A stretch of 64,000 nucleotides of DNA from Scolanthus callimorphus (Eukaryota > Cnidaria > Anthozoa > Actiniaria > Edwardsiidae): contig CM066919.1 of assembly GCA_033964015.1 (NCBI GenBank), positions 24,313,204 through 24,377,203 on the forward strand. Direction: 5' to 3'. Shown in pieces: positions 44,497 through 56,700 of the stretch (its first letter is position 1; each line of letters opens with the position of its first letter). The position numbers were made by a program, and so were the translations under genes. The notes under the pieces were generated by a model. The model was not told the DNA's origin. It saw only the letters and a program-made list of their open reading frames with translations, and did not search any database.

Positions 44497-47400
44497 GTGT
44501 TACTTCAATTGTTCATTTCTGTTATTTGATTGGCTGAGTTTTGAATGACATCTTGATTGACAGTTTATTGTAAATATCATGTATCACGCGTGGGTTATTT
44601 TAGATAGGCGTTTTCAAGGTCTTGAAGAGTTGAGTTGAGTCTTTGAGTTATCAAGTTGTTTACGAGTTTTGGAGTTATCAAGTTATCAAGCGGATTAAGG
44701 ATTTTCCAAGTTTTCGGATTTTCAAAGTTTGTCTAGTTTTCGTGTTGTTTATTATTAGTTTTGTATATACTTTATATTCGAATTATATGTACATTTGTGA
44801 TTTACTTCTCGTGTGCTTCCTTCTATTGTGTTCTATTGGGGACCGGATCATCCACACAGGCACATGGGGCCGCGCAACATCGCCCTTCTGTCCTGGTGTT
44901 ATTCCTCCTCCTCGCCCTTCTGTCCTGGTGTTATTCCTCATCCTCGCCTTTCTGTCCTGGTGTTATCCCTCCTCCTCGCCCTTCTGTCCTGGTGTTATTC
45001 CTCATCCTTGCCTTTCTGTCCTGGTGTTATTCCTCATCCTTGCCTTTCTGTCCTGGTGTTATTCCTCATCCTCGCCTTTCTGTCCTGGTGTTATTTCTCA
45101 TCCTCGCCCTTCTGTCCTGGTGTTATTCCTCCTCCTCGCCCTTCTGTCCTGGTGTTATTCCTCATCCTCGCCTTTCTATCCTGGTGTTATTCCACATCCT
45201 CGCCTTTCTGTCCTGGTGTTATTCCTCATCCTCGCCCTTCTGTCCTGGTGTTATTCCTCATCCTCGCCCTTCTGTCCTGGTGTTATTCCTCATCCTCGCC
45301 TTTCTGTCCTGGTGTTATTCCTCATCCTCGCCTTTCTGTCCTGGTGTTATTCCTCATCCTCGCCTTTCTGTCCTGGTGTTATTCCTCATCCTTGCCTTTC
45401 GGTCCTGGTGTTATTCCTCATCCTCGCCCTTCTGTCCTGGTGTTATTCCTCATCCTCGCCCTTCTGTCCTGGTGTTATTCCTCATCCTCGCATTTCTGTC
45501 CTGGTGTTATTCCTCATCCTCGCCTTTCTGTCCTGGTGTTATTCCTCATCCTCGCCCTTCTGTCCTGCTGTTATTCCTCATCCTCGCCTTTCTGTCCTGG
45601 TGTTATTCCTCATCCTCGCCTTTCTGTCCTGGTGTTATTCCTCATCCTCGCCCTTCTGTCCTGGTGTTATTCCTCATCCTCGCCTTTCTGTCCTGGTGTT
45701 ATTCCTCATCCTTGCCTTTCTGTCCTGGTGTTATTCCTCATCCTCGCCTTTCTGTCCTGGTGTTATTCCTCATCCTCGCCTTTCTGTCCTGGTGTCATTC
45801 CTCATCCTCGCCCTTCTGTCCTGGTGTTATTCCTCATCCTCGCATTTCTGTCCTGGTGTTATTCCTCATCCTCGCCTTTCTGTCCGGTGTTATTCCTCAT
45901 CCTCGCATTTCTGTCCTGGTGTTATTCCTTATCCTCGCCTTTCTGTCCTGGTGTTATTCCTCATCCTCGCCTTTCTGTCCTGGTGTTATTCCTCAACCCC
46001 GCCCTTCTGTCCTGGTGTTATTCCTCATCCTCGCATTTCTGTCCTGGTGTTATTCCTCATCCTCGCCTTTCTGTCCTGTTGTTATTCCTCATCCTCGCCC
46101 TTCTGTCCTGGTGTTATTCCTCATCCTCGCCTTTCTGTCCCGGTGTTATTCCTCATCCTCGCCTTTCTGTCCTGGTGTTATTCCTCATCCTCGCCTTTCT
46201 GTCCTGGTGTTATTCCTCATCCTCGCCCTTCTGTCCTGGTGTTATTCCTCATCCTCGCCTTTCTGTCCTGGTGTTATTCCTCATCCTTGCCTTTCTGTCC
46301 TGGTGTTATTCCTCATCCTCGCCTTTCTGTCCTGGTGTTATTCCTCATCCTCGCCTTTCTGTCCTGGTGTCATTCCTCATCCTCGCCCTTCTGTCCTGGT
46401 GTTATTCCTCATCCTCGCATTTCTGTCCTGGTGTTATTCCTCATCCTCGTCTTTCTGTCCGGTGTTATTCCTCATCCTCGCATTTCTGTCCTGGTGTTAT
46501 TCCTTATCCTCGCCTTTCTGTCCTGGTGTTATTCCTCATCCTCGCCTTTCTGTCCTGGTGTTATTCATCAACCCCGCCCTTCTGTCCTGGTGTTATTCCT
46601 CATCCTCGCCTTTCTGTCCTGGTGTTATTCCTCCTCCTCGCCTTTCTGTCCTGGTGTTATTCCTCATCCTCGCCCCTCTGTCCTGGTGTTATTCCTCATC
46701 CTTGCCTTTCTGTCCTGGTGTCATTCCTCATCCTCGCATTTCTGTCCTGGTGTTATTCCCCATCCTCGCCTTTCTGTCCTGGTGTTATTCCTCATCCTCG
46801 CCTTTCTGTCCTGGTGTTATTCCTCATCCTCGCCCTTTTGTCCTGGTGTTATTCCTCATCCTCGCCCTTCTGTCCTGGTGTTATTCCTCATCCTCGCCTT
46901 TCTGTCCTGGTGTTATTCCTCATCCTCGCCTTTCTGTCCTGGTGTTATTCCTCATCCTCGCCTTTCTGTCCTGGTGTTATTCCTACTCCTCGCCTTTCTG
47001 TCCTGGTGTTATTCCTCATCCTCGCCCTTCTATCCTGGTGTTATTCCTCATCCTCGCCCTTCTGTCCTGGTGTTATTCCTCATCCTCGCCTTTCTGTCCT
47101 GGTGTTATTCCTCATCCTTGCCTTGCTGTCCTGGTGTTATTCCTCATCCTCGCCTTTCTGTCCTGGTGTTATTCCTCATCCTTGCCTTTCGGTCCTGGTG
47201 TTATTCCTCATCCTCGCCCTTCTGTCCTGGTGTTATTCCTCATCCTCGCCCTTCTGTCCTGGTGTTATTCCTCATCCTCGCATTTCTGTCCTGGTGTTAT
47301 TCCTCATCCTCGCCTTTCTGTCCTGGTGTTATTCCTCATCCTTGCCTTTCTGTCCTGGTGTTATTCCTCATCCTCGCCTTTCTGTCCTGGTGTTATTCCT

Positions 47401-48543
47401 CATCCTCGCCTTTCTGTCCTGGTGTCATTCCTCATCCTCGCCCTTCTGTCCTGGTGTTATTCCTCATCCTCGCCTTTCTGTCCTGGTGTTATTCCTACTC
47501 CTCGCCTTTCTGTCCTGGTGTTATTCCTCATCCTCGCCCTTCTATCCTGGTGTTATTCCTCATCCTCGCCCTTCTGTCCTGGTGTTATTCCTCATCCTCG
47601 CCTTTCTGTCCTGGTGTTATTCCTCATCCTTGCCTTGCTGTCCTGGTGTTATTCCTCATCCTCGCCTTTCTGTCCTGGTGTTATTCCTCATCCTCGCATT
47701 TCTGTCCTGGTGTTATTCCTTATCCTCGCCCTTCTGTCCTGGTGTTATTCCTCATCCTCGCCCTTCTGTCCTGGTGTTATTCCTTATCCTCGCCTTTCTG
47801 TCCTGGTGTTATTCCTCATCCTCGCCTTTCTGTCCTGGTGTTATTCCTCATCCTCGCATTTCTGTACTGGTGTTATTCCTCATCCTCGCCTTTCTGTCCT
47901 GGTGTTATTCCTCATCCTTGCCTTTCTGTCCTGGTGTTATTCCTCATCCTCGCCTTTCTGTCCTGGTGTTATTCCTCATCCTCGCCTTTCTGTCCTGGTG
48001 TCATTCCTCATCCTCGCCCTTCTGTCCTGGTGTTATTCCTCATCCTCGCACTTCTGTCCTGGTGTTATTCCTCATCCTCGCCTTTCTGTCCGGTGTTATT
48101 CCTCATCCTCGCATTTCTGTCCTGGTGTTATTCCTTATCCTCGCCTTTCTGTCCTGGTGTTATTCCTCATCCTCGCCTTTCTGTCCTGGTGTTATTCCTC
48201 AACCCCGCCCTTCTGTCCTGGTGTTATTCCTCATCCTCGCCTTTCTGTCCTGGTGTTATTCCTCCTCCTCGCCTTTCTGTCCTGGTGTTATTCCTCATCC
48301 TCGCCCCTCTGTCCTGGTGTTATTCCTCATCCTTGCCTTTCTGTCCTGGTGTTATTCCTCATCCTCGCCTTTCTGTCCTGGTGTTATTCCTCATCCACGC
48401 CTTTCTGTCCTGGTGTTATTCATCATCCTCGCCTTTCTGTCCTGGTGTTATTCCTCATCCTCGCCTTTCTGTCCTGGTGTCATTCCTCATCCTCGCATTT
48501 CTGTCCTGGTGTTATTCCTCATCCTCGCCCTTCTGTCCTGGTG

Positions 48544-48702
48544 TCAGGGGCGTAGCCAGGGGGGTCCAGGGGGGGCCGGGGCCCACCCTTTCTCGGAAAT
48601 TTTCCCATACATTTACTGTATTTTCTGGAGAAATTTTGAGCATTTTCGTCCCATGTTTTCACTATCCGCCCCCTTCAGAAATTCCTGGCTACGCCGCTGG
48701 GT
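48544..48702. mobile_element. Inverted-repeat element in the minisatellite, copy 1
   Basis: Ends CAGGGGCGTAGCCAGG and CCTGGCTACGCCGCTG, flanked by GGTGT on both sides (5-bp duplication of the minisatellite sequence). The interior includes GAAATTTTCCCATACATTTA and TTTTCACTATCCGCCCCC. Confidence 0.9.
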
Positions 48703-51421
48703 GTTATTCCTCATCCTCGCCTTTCTGTTCTGGTGTTATTCCTCATCCTTGCCCTTCTGTCCTGGTGTTATTCCTCATCCTTGCCTTTCTGTCCTGGTGT
48801 TATTCCTCATCCTCGCCTTTCTGTCCTGGTGTTATTCTTCCTCCTCGCCTTTCTGTCCTGGTGTTATTCCTCATCCTCGCCTTTCTGTCCTGTTGTTATT
48901 CCTCATCCTCGCCCTTCTGTCCTGGTGTTATTCCTCATCCTCGCCTTTCTGTCCCGGTGTTATTCCTCATCCTCGCCTTTCTGTCCTGGTGTTATTCCTC
49001 ATCCTCGCCTTTCTGTCCCGGTGTTATTCCTCATCCTTGCCTTTCTGTCCTGGTGTTATTCCTCATCCTCGCATTTCTGTCCTGGTGTTATTCCTCATCC
49101 TCGCCCTTCTGTCCTGGTGTTATTCCTCATCCTCGCCTTTCTGTCCTGGTGTTATTCCTCATCCTCGCCCTTCTGTCCTGGTGTTATTCCTCATCCTCGC
49201 CTTTCTGTCCTGGTGTTATTCCTCATCCTTGCATTTCTGTCCTGGTGTTATTCCTCATCCTCGCCTTTCTGTCCTGGTGTTATTCCTCATCCTCGCCTTT
49301 CTGTCCTGGTGTCATTCCTCATCCTCGCCCTTCTGTCCTGGTGTTATTCCTCATCCTCGCATTTCTGTCCTGGTGTTATTCCTCATCCTCGTCTTTCTGT
49401 CCGGTGTTATTCCTCATCCTCGCATTTCTGTCCTGGTGTTATTCCTTATCCTCGCCTTTCTGTCCTGGTGTTATTCCTCATCCTCGCCTTTCTGTCCTGG
49501 TGTTATTCATCAACCCCGCCCTTCTGTCCTGGTGTTATTCCTCATCCTCGCCTTTCTGTCCTGGTGTTATTCCTCCTCCTCGCCTTTCTGTCCTGGTGTT
49601 ATTCCTCATCCTCGCCCCTCTGTCCTGGTGTTATTCCTCATCCTTGCCTTTCTGTCCTGGTGTCATTCCTCATCCTCGCATTTCTGTCCTGGTGTTATTC
49701 CCCATCCTCGCCTTTCTGTCCTGGTGTTATTCCTCATCCTCGCCTTTCTGTCCTGGTGTTATTCCTCATCCTCGCCCTTTTGTCCTGGTGTTATTCCTCA
49801 TCCTCGCCCTTCTGTCCTGGTGTTATTCCTCATCCTCGCCTTTCTGTCCTGGTGTTATTCCTCATCCTCGCCTTTCTGTCCTGGTGTTATTCCTCATCCT
49901 CGCCTTTCTGTCCTGGTGTTATTCCTACTCCTCGCCTTTCTGTCCTGGTGTTATTCCTCATCCTCGCCCTTCTATCCTGGTGTTATTCCTCATCCTCGCC
50001 CTTCTGTCCTGGTGTTATTCCTCATCCTCGCCTTTCTGTCCTGGTGTTATTCCTCATCCTTGCCTTGCTGTCCTGGTGTTATTCCTCATCCTCGCCTTTC
50101 TGTCCTGGTGTTATTCCTCATCCTTGCCTTTCGGTCCTGGTGTTATTCCTCATCCTCGCCCTTCTGTCCTGGTGTTATTCCTCATCCTCGCCCTTCTGTC
50201 CTGGTGTTATTCCTCATCCTCGCATTTCTGTCCTGGTGTTATTCCTCATCCTCGCCTTTCTGTCCTGGTGTTATTCCTCATCCTTGCCTTTCTGTCCTGG
50301 TGTTATTCCTCATCCTCGCCTTTCTGTCCTGGTGTTATTCCTCATCCTCGCCTTTCTGTCCTGGTGTCATTCCTCATCCTCGCCCTTCTGTCCTGGTGTT
50401 ATTCCTCATCCTCGCCTTTCTGTCCTGGTGTTATTCCTACTCCTCGCCTTTCTGTCCAGGTGTTATTCCTCATCCTCGCCCTTCTATCCTGGTGTTATTC
50501 CTCATCCTCGCCCTTCTGTCCTGGTGTTATTCCTCATCCTCGCCTTTCTGTCCTGGTGTTATTCCTCATCCTTGCCTTGCTGTCCTGGTGTTATTCCTCA
50601 TCCTCGCCTTTCTGTCCTGGTGTTATTCCTCATCCTTGCCTTTCGGTCCTGGTGTTATTCCTCATCCTCGCCCTTCTGTCCTGGTGTTATTCCTCATCCT
50701 CGCCCTTCTGTCCTGGTGTTATTCCTCATCCTCGCATTTCTGTCCTGGTGTTATTCCTCATCCTCGCCTTTCTGTCCTGGTGTTATTCCTCATCCTTGCC
50801 TTTCTGTCCTGGTGTTATTCCTCATCCTCGCCTTTCTGTCCTGGTGTTATTCCTCATCCTCGCCTTTCTGTCCTGGTGTCATTCCTCATCCTCGCCCTTC
50901 TGTCCTGGTGTTATTCCTCATCCTCGCATTTCTGTCCTGGTGTTATTCCTCATCCTCGCCTTTCTGTCCGGTGTTATTCCTCATCCTCGCATTTCTGTCC
51001 TGGTGTTATTCCTTATCCTCGCCTTTCTGTCCTGGTGTTATTCCTCATCCTCGCCTTTCTGTCCTGGTGTTATTCCTCAACCCCGCCCTTCTGTCCTGGT
51101 GTTATTCCTCATCCTCGCCTTTCTGTCCTGGTGTTATTCCTCCTCCTCGCCTTTCTGTCCTGGTGTTATTCCTCATCCTCGCCCCTCTGTCCTGGTGTTA
51201 TTCCTCATCCTTGCCTTTCTGTCCTGGTGTTATTCCTCATCCTCGCCTTTCTGTCCTGGTGTTATTCCTCATCCACGCCTTTCTGTCCTGGTGTTATTCA
51301 TCATCCTCGCCTTTCTGTCCTGGTGTTATTCCTCATCCTCGCCTTTCTGTCCTGGTGTCATTCCTCATCCTCGCATTTCTGTCCTGGTGTTATTCCTCAT
51401 CCTCGCCCTTCTGTCCTGGTG

Positions 51422-51580
51422 TCAGGGGCGTAGCCAGGGGGGTCCAGGGGGGGCCGGGGCCCACCCTTTCTCGGAAATTTTCCCATACATTTACTGTATT
51501 TTCTGGAGAAATTTTGAGCATTTTCGTCCCATGTTTTCACTATCCGCCCCCTTCAGAAATTCCTGGCTACGCCGCTGGGT
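51422..51580. mobile_element. Inverted-repeat element in the minisatellite, copy 2
   Basis: I see no difference from the copy at 48544, in sequence or in the flanking GGTGT. Offset 2,878 bases. The flanks also match for several units, so this copy came from array duplication and not from a second insertion. Confidence 0.9.
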
Positions 51581-53126
51581 GTTATTCCTCATCCTCGCCT
51601 TTCTGTTCTGGTGTTATTCCTCATCCTTGCCCTTCTGTCCTGGTGTTATTCCTCATCCTTGCCTTTCTGTCCTGGTGTTATTCCTCATCCTCGCCTTTCT
51701 GTCCTGGTGTTATTCTTCCTCCTCGCCTTTCTGTCCTGGTGTTATTCCTCATCTTTGCCTTTCTGTCCTGGTGTTATTCCTCATCCTCGCCCCTCTGTCC
51801 TGGTATTATTCCTCATCCCCGTCCCTCTGTCCTGGTGTTATTCCTCCTCCTCGCCCTTCTGTCCTGTTGTTATTCCTACTCCTCGCATTTCTGTCCTGTT
51901 GTTATTCCTCGCCCTTCTGTCGTGGTGTTATTCCTCATCCTCGCGTTTCTGTCCTGGTGTTATTCCTCCTCCTCGCCTTTCTGTCCTGGTGTTATTCCTC
52001 ATCCTTGCCTTGCTGTCCTGGTGTTATTCCTCATCCTCGCCCTTCTGTCCTGGTGTTATTCCTCATCCTCGCCCCTCTGTCCTGGTATTATTCCTCATCC
52101 CCGTCCCTCTGTCCTGGTGTTATTCCTCCTCCTCGCCCTTCTGTCCTGGTGTTATTCCTACTCCTCGCATTTCTGTCCTGTTGTTATTCCTCGCCCTTCT
52201 GTCGTGGTGTTATTCCTCATCCTCGCCTTTCTGTCCTGGTGTTATTCCTACTCCTCGCATTTCTGTCCTGTTGTTATTCCTCGCCCTTCTGTCGTGGTGT
52301 TATTCCTCATCCCCGCCCTTCTGTCCTGGTGTTATTCCTCATCCTCGCATTTCTGTCCTGGTGTTATTCCTCATCCTCGCATTTCTGTCCTGGTGTTATT
52401 CCTCATCCTCGCCCTTCTGTCCTGGTGTTATTCCTACTCCTCGCATTTCTGTCCTGGTGTTATTCCTCATCCTCGCATTTCTGTCCTGGTGTTATTCCTC
52501 ATCCTCGCATTTCTGTCCTGGTGTTATTCCTCCTCCTCGCCCTTCTGTCCTGGTGTTATTCCTACTCCTCGCATTTCTGTCCTGTTGTTATTCCTCGCCC
52601 TTCTGTCGTGGTGTTATTCCTCATCCCCGCCCTTCTGTCCTGGTGTTATTCCTCATCCTCGCATTTCTGTCCTGGTGTTATTCCTCATCCTCGCATTTCT
52701 GTCCTGGTGTTATTCCTCATCCTCGCATTTCTGTCCTGGTGTTATTCCTCCTCCTCGCCCTTCTGTCCTGGTGTTATTCCTACTCCTCGCATTTCTGTCC
52801 TGTTGTTATTCCTCGCCCTTCTGTCGTGGTGTTATTCCTCATCCTCGCCTTTCTGTCCTGGTGTTATTCCTACTCCTCGCATTTCTGTCCTGTTGTTATT
52901 CCTCGCCCTTCTGTCGTGGTGTTATTCCTCATCCCCGCCCTTCTGTCCTGGTGTTATTCCTCATCCTCGCATTTCTGTCCTGGTGTTATTCCTCATCCTC
53001 GCCCTTCTGTCCTGGTGTTATTTCTCATCCCCGCGCTTCTGTCCTGGTGTTATTCCTCATCCTCGCCCTTCTGCCCTGGTGTTACTTTCTGTCCTGGTGT
53101 TATTCCTCATCCTCGTCCTTCTGTCC

Positions 53127-53440
53127 AGACAGACGGATAGACAGATAAGCACACGGACAGTCGGACAGACAGATGAGCACACAGGCAGACGGATAGACAG
53201 ATCATCAGGCAGACTGTCGGATAGACGGATAAGCACACAGACAGACGGATAGACAGATAAGCAGACAGACAGTCGGATAGACAGATAAACAGACAGACAG
53301 ACGGATAGACAGATAAACAGACAGATAATCAGATAGACAGATCATCAGACAGACAGTCGGATAGACAGACCATCAGACAGACATAGACAGTCGGATATAA
53401 GCAGACAGACAGTCGGATAGACAGATAAGCACACATACAG
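53127..53440 (+). repeat. GACA/GATA-type microsatellite
   Basis: Degenerate repeats of ACAGACAGACGGATAGACAG with ATAAGCACAC variants directly abut the end of the minisatellite. A short (CT)n run follows near 53461. Confidence 0.92.
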
Positions 53441-53539
53441 ACTAACCTTCACAAGCTGCTCTCTCTCTCTCTCGTCGCATTCGCAACCGTCTCTCCCTCA
53501 GCTCCTCTCCCGATTGATTGCAGCACTTGCCAACCGCTT

Positions 53540-53737
53540 ACGAGTGAGATCTTGGGCCAGCACTAATTTGGCTCTGGCACTTTCCCCCATCACGTGTTCC
53601 AGCAAGCTTACGAGCCTTGTTCTTGATCTCATCCAACTTTCTTCCCCTGTTCTCGGAAGCACGACTGTATTTTGCTGTGAGCGCTCGTTCTCTGATGTCG
53701 TTTGCTACTAACTCCTTCTGTCTGTGAATGTAAAATG
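53540..53737 (-). CDS. Possible coiled-coil exon fragment
   Basis: The minus frame after an acceptor-like ATTCACAG reads QKELVANDIRERALTAKYSR, then ASENRGRKLDEIKNKARKLA. It is charged and helical, unlike the surrounding repeats, and looks like part of a real protein. No partner exon was found and the frame runs into unsupported sequence at both ends. It may be an exon, a retrocopy fragment or chance. Confidence 0.25.
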
Positions 53738-53799
53738 TTTGACAGACAGACAGACAAACATACACGGTTAAAAACATTCAGCTATTTACAAATATAAAA

Positions 53800-56700
53800 T
53801 ACATTTATAAAAAATGCACTGTAAAACTGCTGTTTTATAAGTTTGCCGTGTGGGAGTCTGGATTTAAAAACAGGATTCTAATCCCCTTTTGAAGGCAGAG
53901 ATTCCTCCTGAATTTCGAACCTCACTAGGGGAGGCTGTTCGACCTTAAGGTCGCCCCACGTTGTTATCCTGCAGTATACATTGCACAAAAATGTACAGAC
54001 TGTACGAAAAAATTAACTGTAGCAATTAGCAGTTAGTTACCATCCAGGGAAACATCGAACGCGGCGGCGTGACACTTCTTCACGTAAGAACTAATCTCAG
54101 GATACGCAATCCAGCGACTGTTTTCTCGAGTCCCGGTTGCTGGGCGTTCGCAACAGCTCCGTATCTCGCTCTGTGAGGGGATCAGCTAGTGGAACCACAT
54201 TGTTTTTAGCTAAACACTTCGACATTAGCTAAACACGTTCCGCACATTGCGTGGAAACTGAAATTTGTTAGATAAAATATTTAAAATCGCATTGAGCACT
54301 TGCTTTTGGCAAAAGAAAATGATCCCCTTGCTTTTGGAAAATGAGCTTGTTTGATTCCAATAGAACGATGACGTAAAAATGCGTTTATGACGTTTCAGAG
54401 CGCGCGCGCGCGGAAGAACGGGAACACAGGGATCCCGAGCGGAAACACTCTTTTTGTCAATGTCGGGAATTGGAATAGCGCAAGCGCATTTCATTAAGGC
54501 GTCTTGGCTTACTTTTTGCACTGCGATTGCTTTTGTAAACTTTAGTTCTGTGGCGATATCAATGGGATAAACCCGTGAATACAAACCATATCAGTGAATA
54601 TCAGTGGATGGTACGATATCACTTCTTGCTTCTGACGGTTCTGCTGGGTGACTAGTATGTTTTGTTATAAAATGCAGCGAAAATCAGGGACGGCGGAACA
54701 AGGGACGGAGTTGAATTAAACTTAGTTTTGAAATATATGCCAACCTAATTCTCACCCATAGTTTACAGAGTTTCTCCTGAAGCCCCAAACTGCTGAAAAA
54801 TTGTATTACACATCTATATAGCACGCCAGTTTTAACAGTTAGATAGCCGAGCTTTTTTCGTGCTTTCTCCTAGCTGAACTCATTAGCGAGAACCAATTAC
54901 GTTCGAACCATAACGCACTAAGGGGTTCTGCACGTTAATTGTCGAGGTTATTTTACCAGGAGTTTCACGCGTTTAAAATATATCTAATATCGCGAGCGCT
55001 TCATGCGGTAAATTAAATCCTTTAATGCTCCTCTCTCCTACGTGGAGGCATTATTTTTCACAGTAAATAATACTCTAAAGAAATTAGAGAACAAACTTAT
55101 TTCCTATCGTGACAATATAGGGAACCCTGCAAGCGCCGTAGGACAGTACACTTGTGGTTCTCCACACGATTTGAATCCTGTAGCCTCTTCGACGCGACAT
55201 CAATATAGACTAACAAGGAGAGCTTTGGGGAATTCGAGACAAATACTCGGACTTGATTGAAGTTCTTTGTTTCTCTAAGAACACAAAGAAATTCTGTTTC
55301 AGATTCTTACTTCGACTCCTTGACGAGAAGCGTTAACGAAACAAAAGAAACCCTATTGAGGTCAAGGGAAATAAATCACTGTTTTCTTCTTGTTTTCATC
55401 TTGTGTTATTTTCTTTTATTTCTCCAAACCTCTAAGCTAAGGTACAATTTCAATGTATCGAGATTAGACCATAGGAGTCCTTAATTTAGAGTCCCTGCAA
55501 GACAATGATTCTTAATTTCATTTTTCAATTCATTTTTTTATTTTTTCACAATTCAGATTTTATATTTGCCTTCGTGTATGCACTGATCTTTCCTCTACAT
55601 CTCGAGCTTTTCTTCGCGCCCGCCCTATCAAGGCATGAATGTTCACACCTATACGAGCCACCGTCAGTTTCATGCTCCTCCTGCTGTGTATGGCATCTTT
55701 TTTTCATGCATTCCTAAAAGTACCACGCGCTTATAGGACTATTTTTTGACTGAATTTTCACCATTACAAATAAACAAAAACAACTAAATAAAAGACATGG
55801 TATTAAAAGTTCTCAGCAAGTTATGTGTGATTGCTTCCTTATCGAAATGACCTGTTTCTTTCTCGTTTATGTTTCTGGTTTTAGATAAAAGGACTTAGAC
55901 AATACAACTTTAAATTAGCGTCAGATAGAACCGCCTTCTTTTTTTTAACTTAACCACAAAAATATCTCTGTATTGAAAAGGAGAAAATGTTTTCAATTCA
56001 TTAGGAAATTTGATAAAGAAACAATATGTTTTGTGAAATTAATTCCGTTCTTTCCATAAGTGTTAGAAGTGTTCTGTTTTTTTTTTTACATTTGGAGAGC
56101 ACTAAAGTCTAGAAAGTAAATTTGTAGATTTCCATGATTTAACTTGAAAAGATCCTTAAAATTTATTTGGTGTTAGATTGCCGAAGGTAAACAAAGCATG
56201 TTAGCTAAATACAGTCCCAATTTGCTCGCAATTTTCAGGAAGTCCTTTAATTTCTATTTGGCAAGAGATCCAACTCAAGTAGGTGTTTACCAAATGGAGA
56301 AAACCTAAAAGCAAGCAAACACTTTTGAGCACCCTTACAATTACCGCATATTGTCTCCCAAAAGTCTGCAAATTCTCACTTTCTAGACAGAATAACCGCA
56401 GAGCCAAACTTAGAGTATAATCTTTCTAATTTCGATAACATCTAATTAGTTTGTTTTATTATACTATCAACACCGTAAAGCAATGCAAACGCTTGCGATT
56501 GATCCACGGACGGTGACCTTGTTAATAAATAAAGAGAATTTTCATTGCGCATGCGTAAATCATTGAGGATAAAGCAGCAGTCGCAACAGTGTTCGCTCAT
56601 TTTCTGAAGCGAACTTGAGTTGTGTTTCCTTCACAGGCATTTTCAAGTTTTCTACCGTTTCTCCGACTAGGAGCATTCCCAGATCTTGGACAAGCCATCA

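Larger units (their letters stand above)
44879..53126 (+). repeat. 8.2-kb minisatellite, about 250 copies of a 32-bp unit
   Basis: The unit contains CCTGGTGTTATTCC and CTCGCCTTTCTG and is pyrimidine-rich on the plus strand. 32 is not a multiple of three, so three units (96 bases) give a 32-residue peptide repeat, and all three plus frames stay open for thousands of codons because the unit has no stop in any plus frame. The minus strand contains TAA in each unit. Common variants are CTCGCC/CTTGCC, CCTTTC/CCCTTC/CATTTC and CCTCAT/CCTCCT. Two identical 159-base insertions and several shortened units interrupt it. I do not regard the open frames as genes. Confidence 0.97.

Noticed and set aside
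44643..53252. Open plus-strand frames of 509-2,869 codons
   Set aside because: They arise because the 32-bp unit lacks stops in all three plus frames. Identical peptide repeats in all frames, insertions read through as if coding, and no splice or family signal argue against genes.
55257..55717. Hydrophobic plus frames suggesting a membrane protein
   Set aside because: The sequence is T-rich, which alone gives Phe/Leu runs. No splice sites or family pattern support them.
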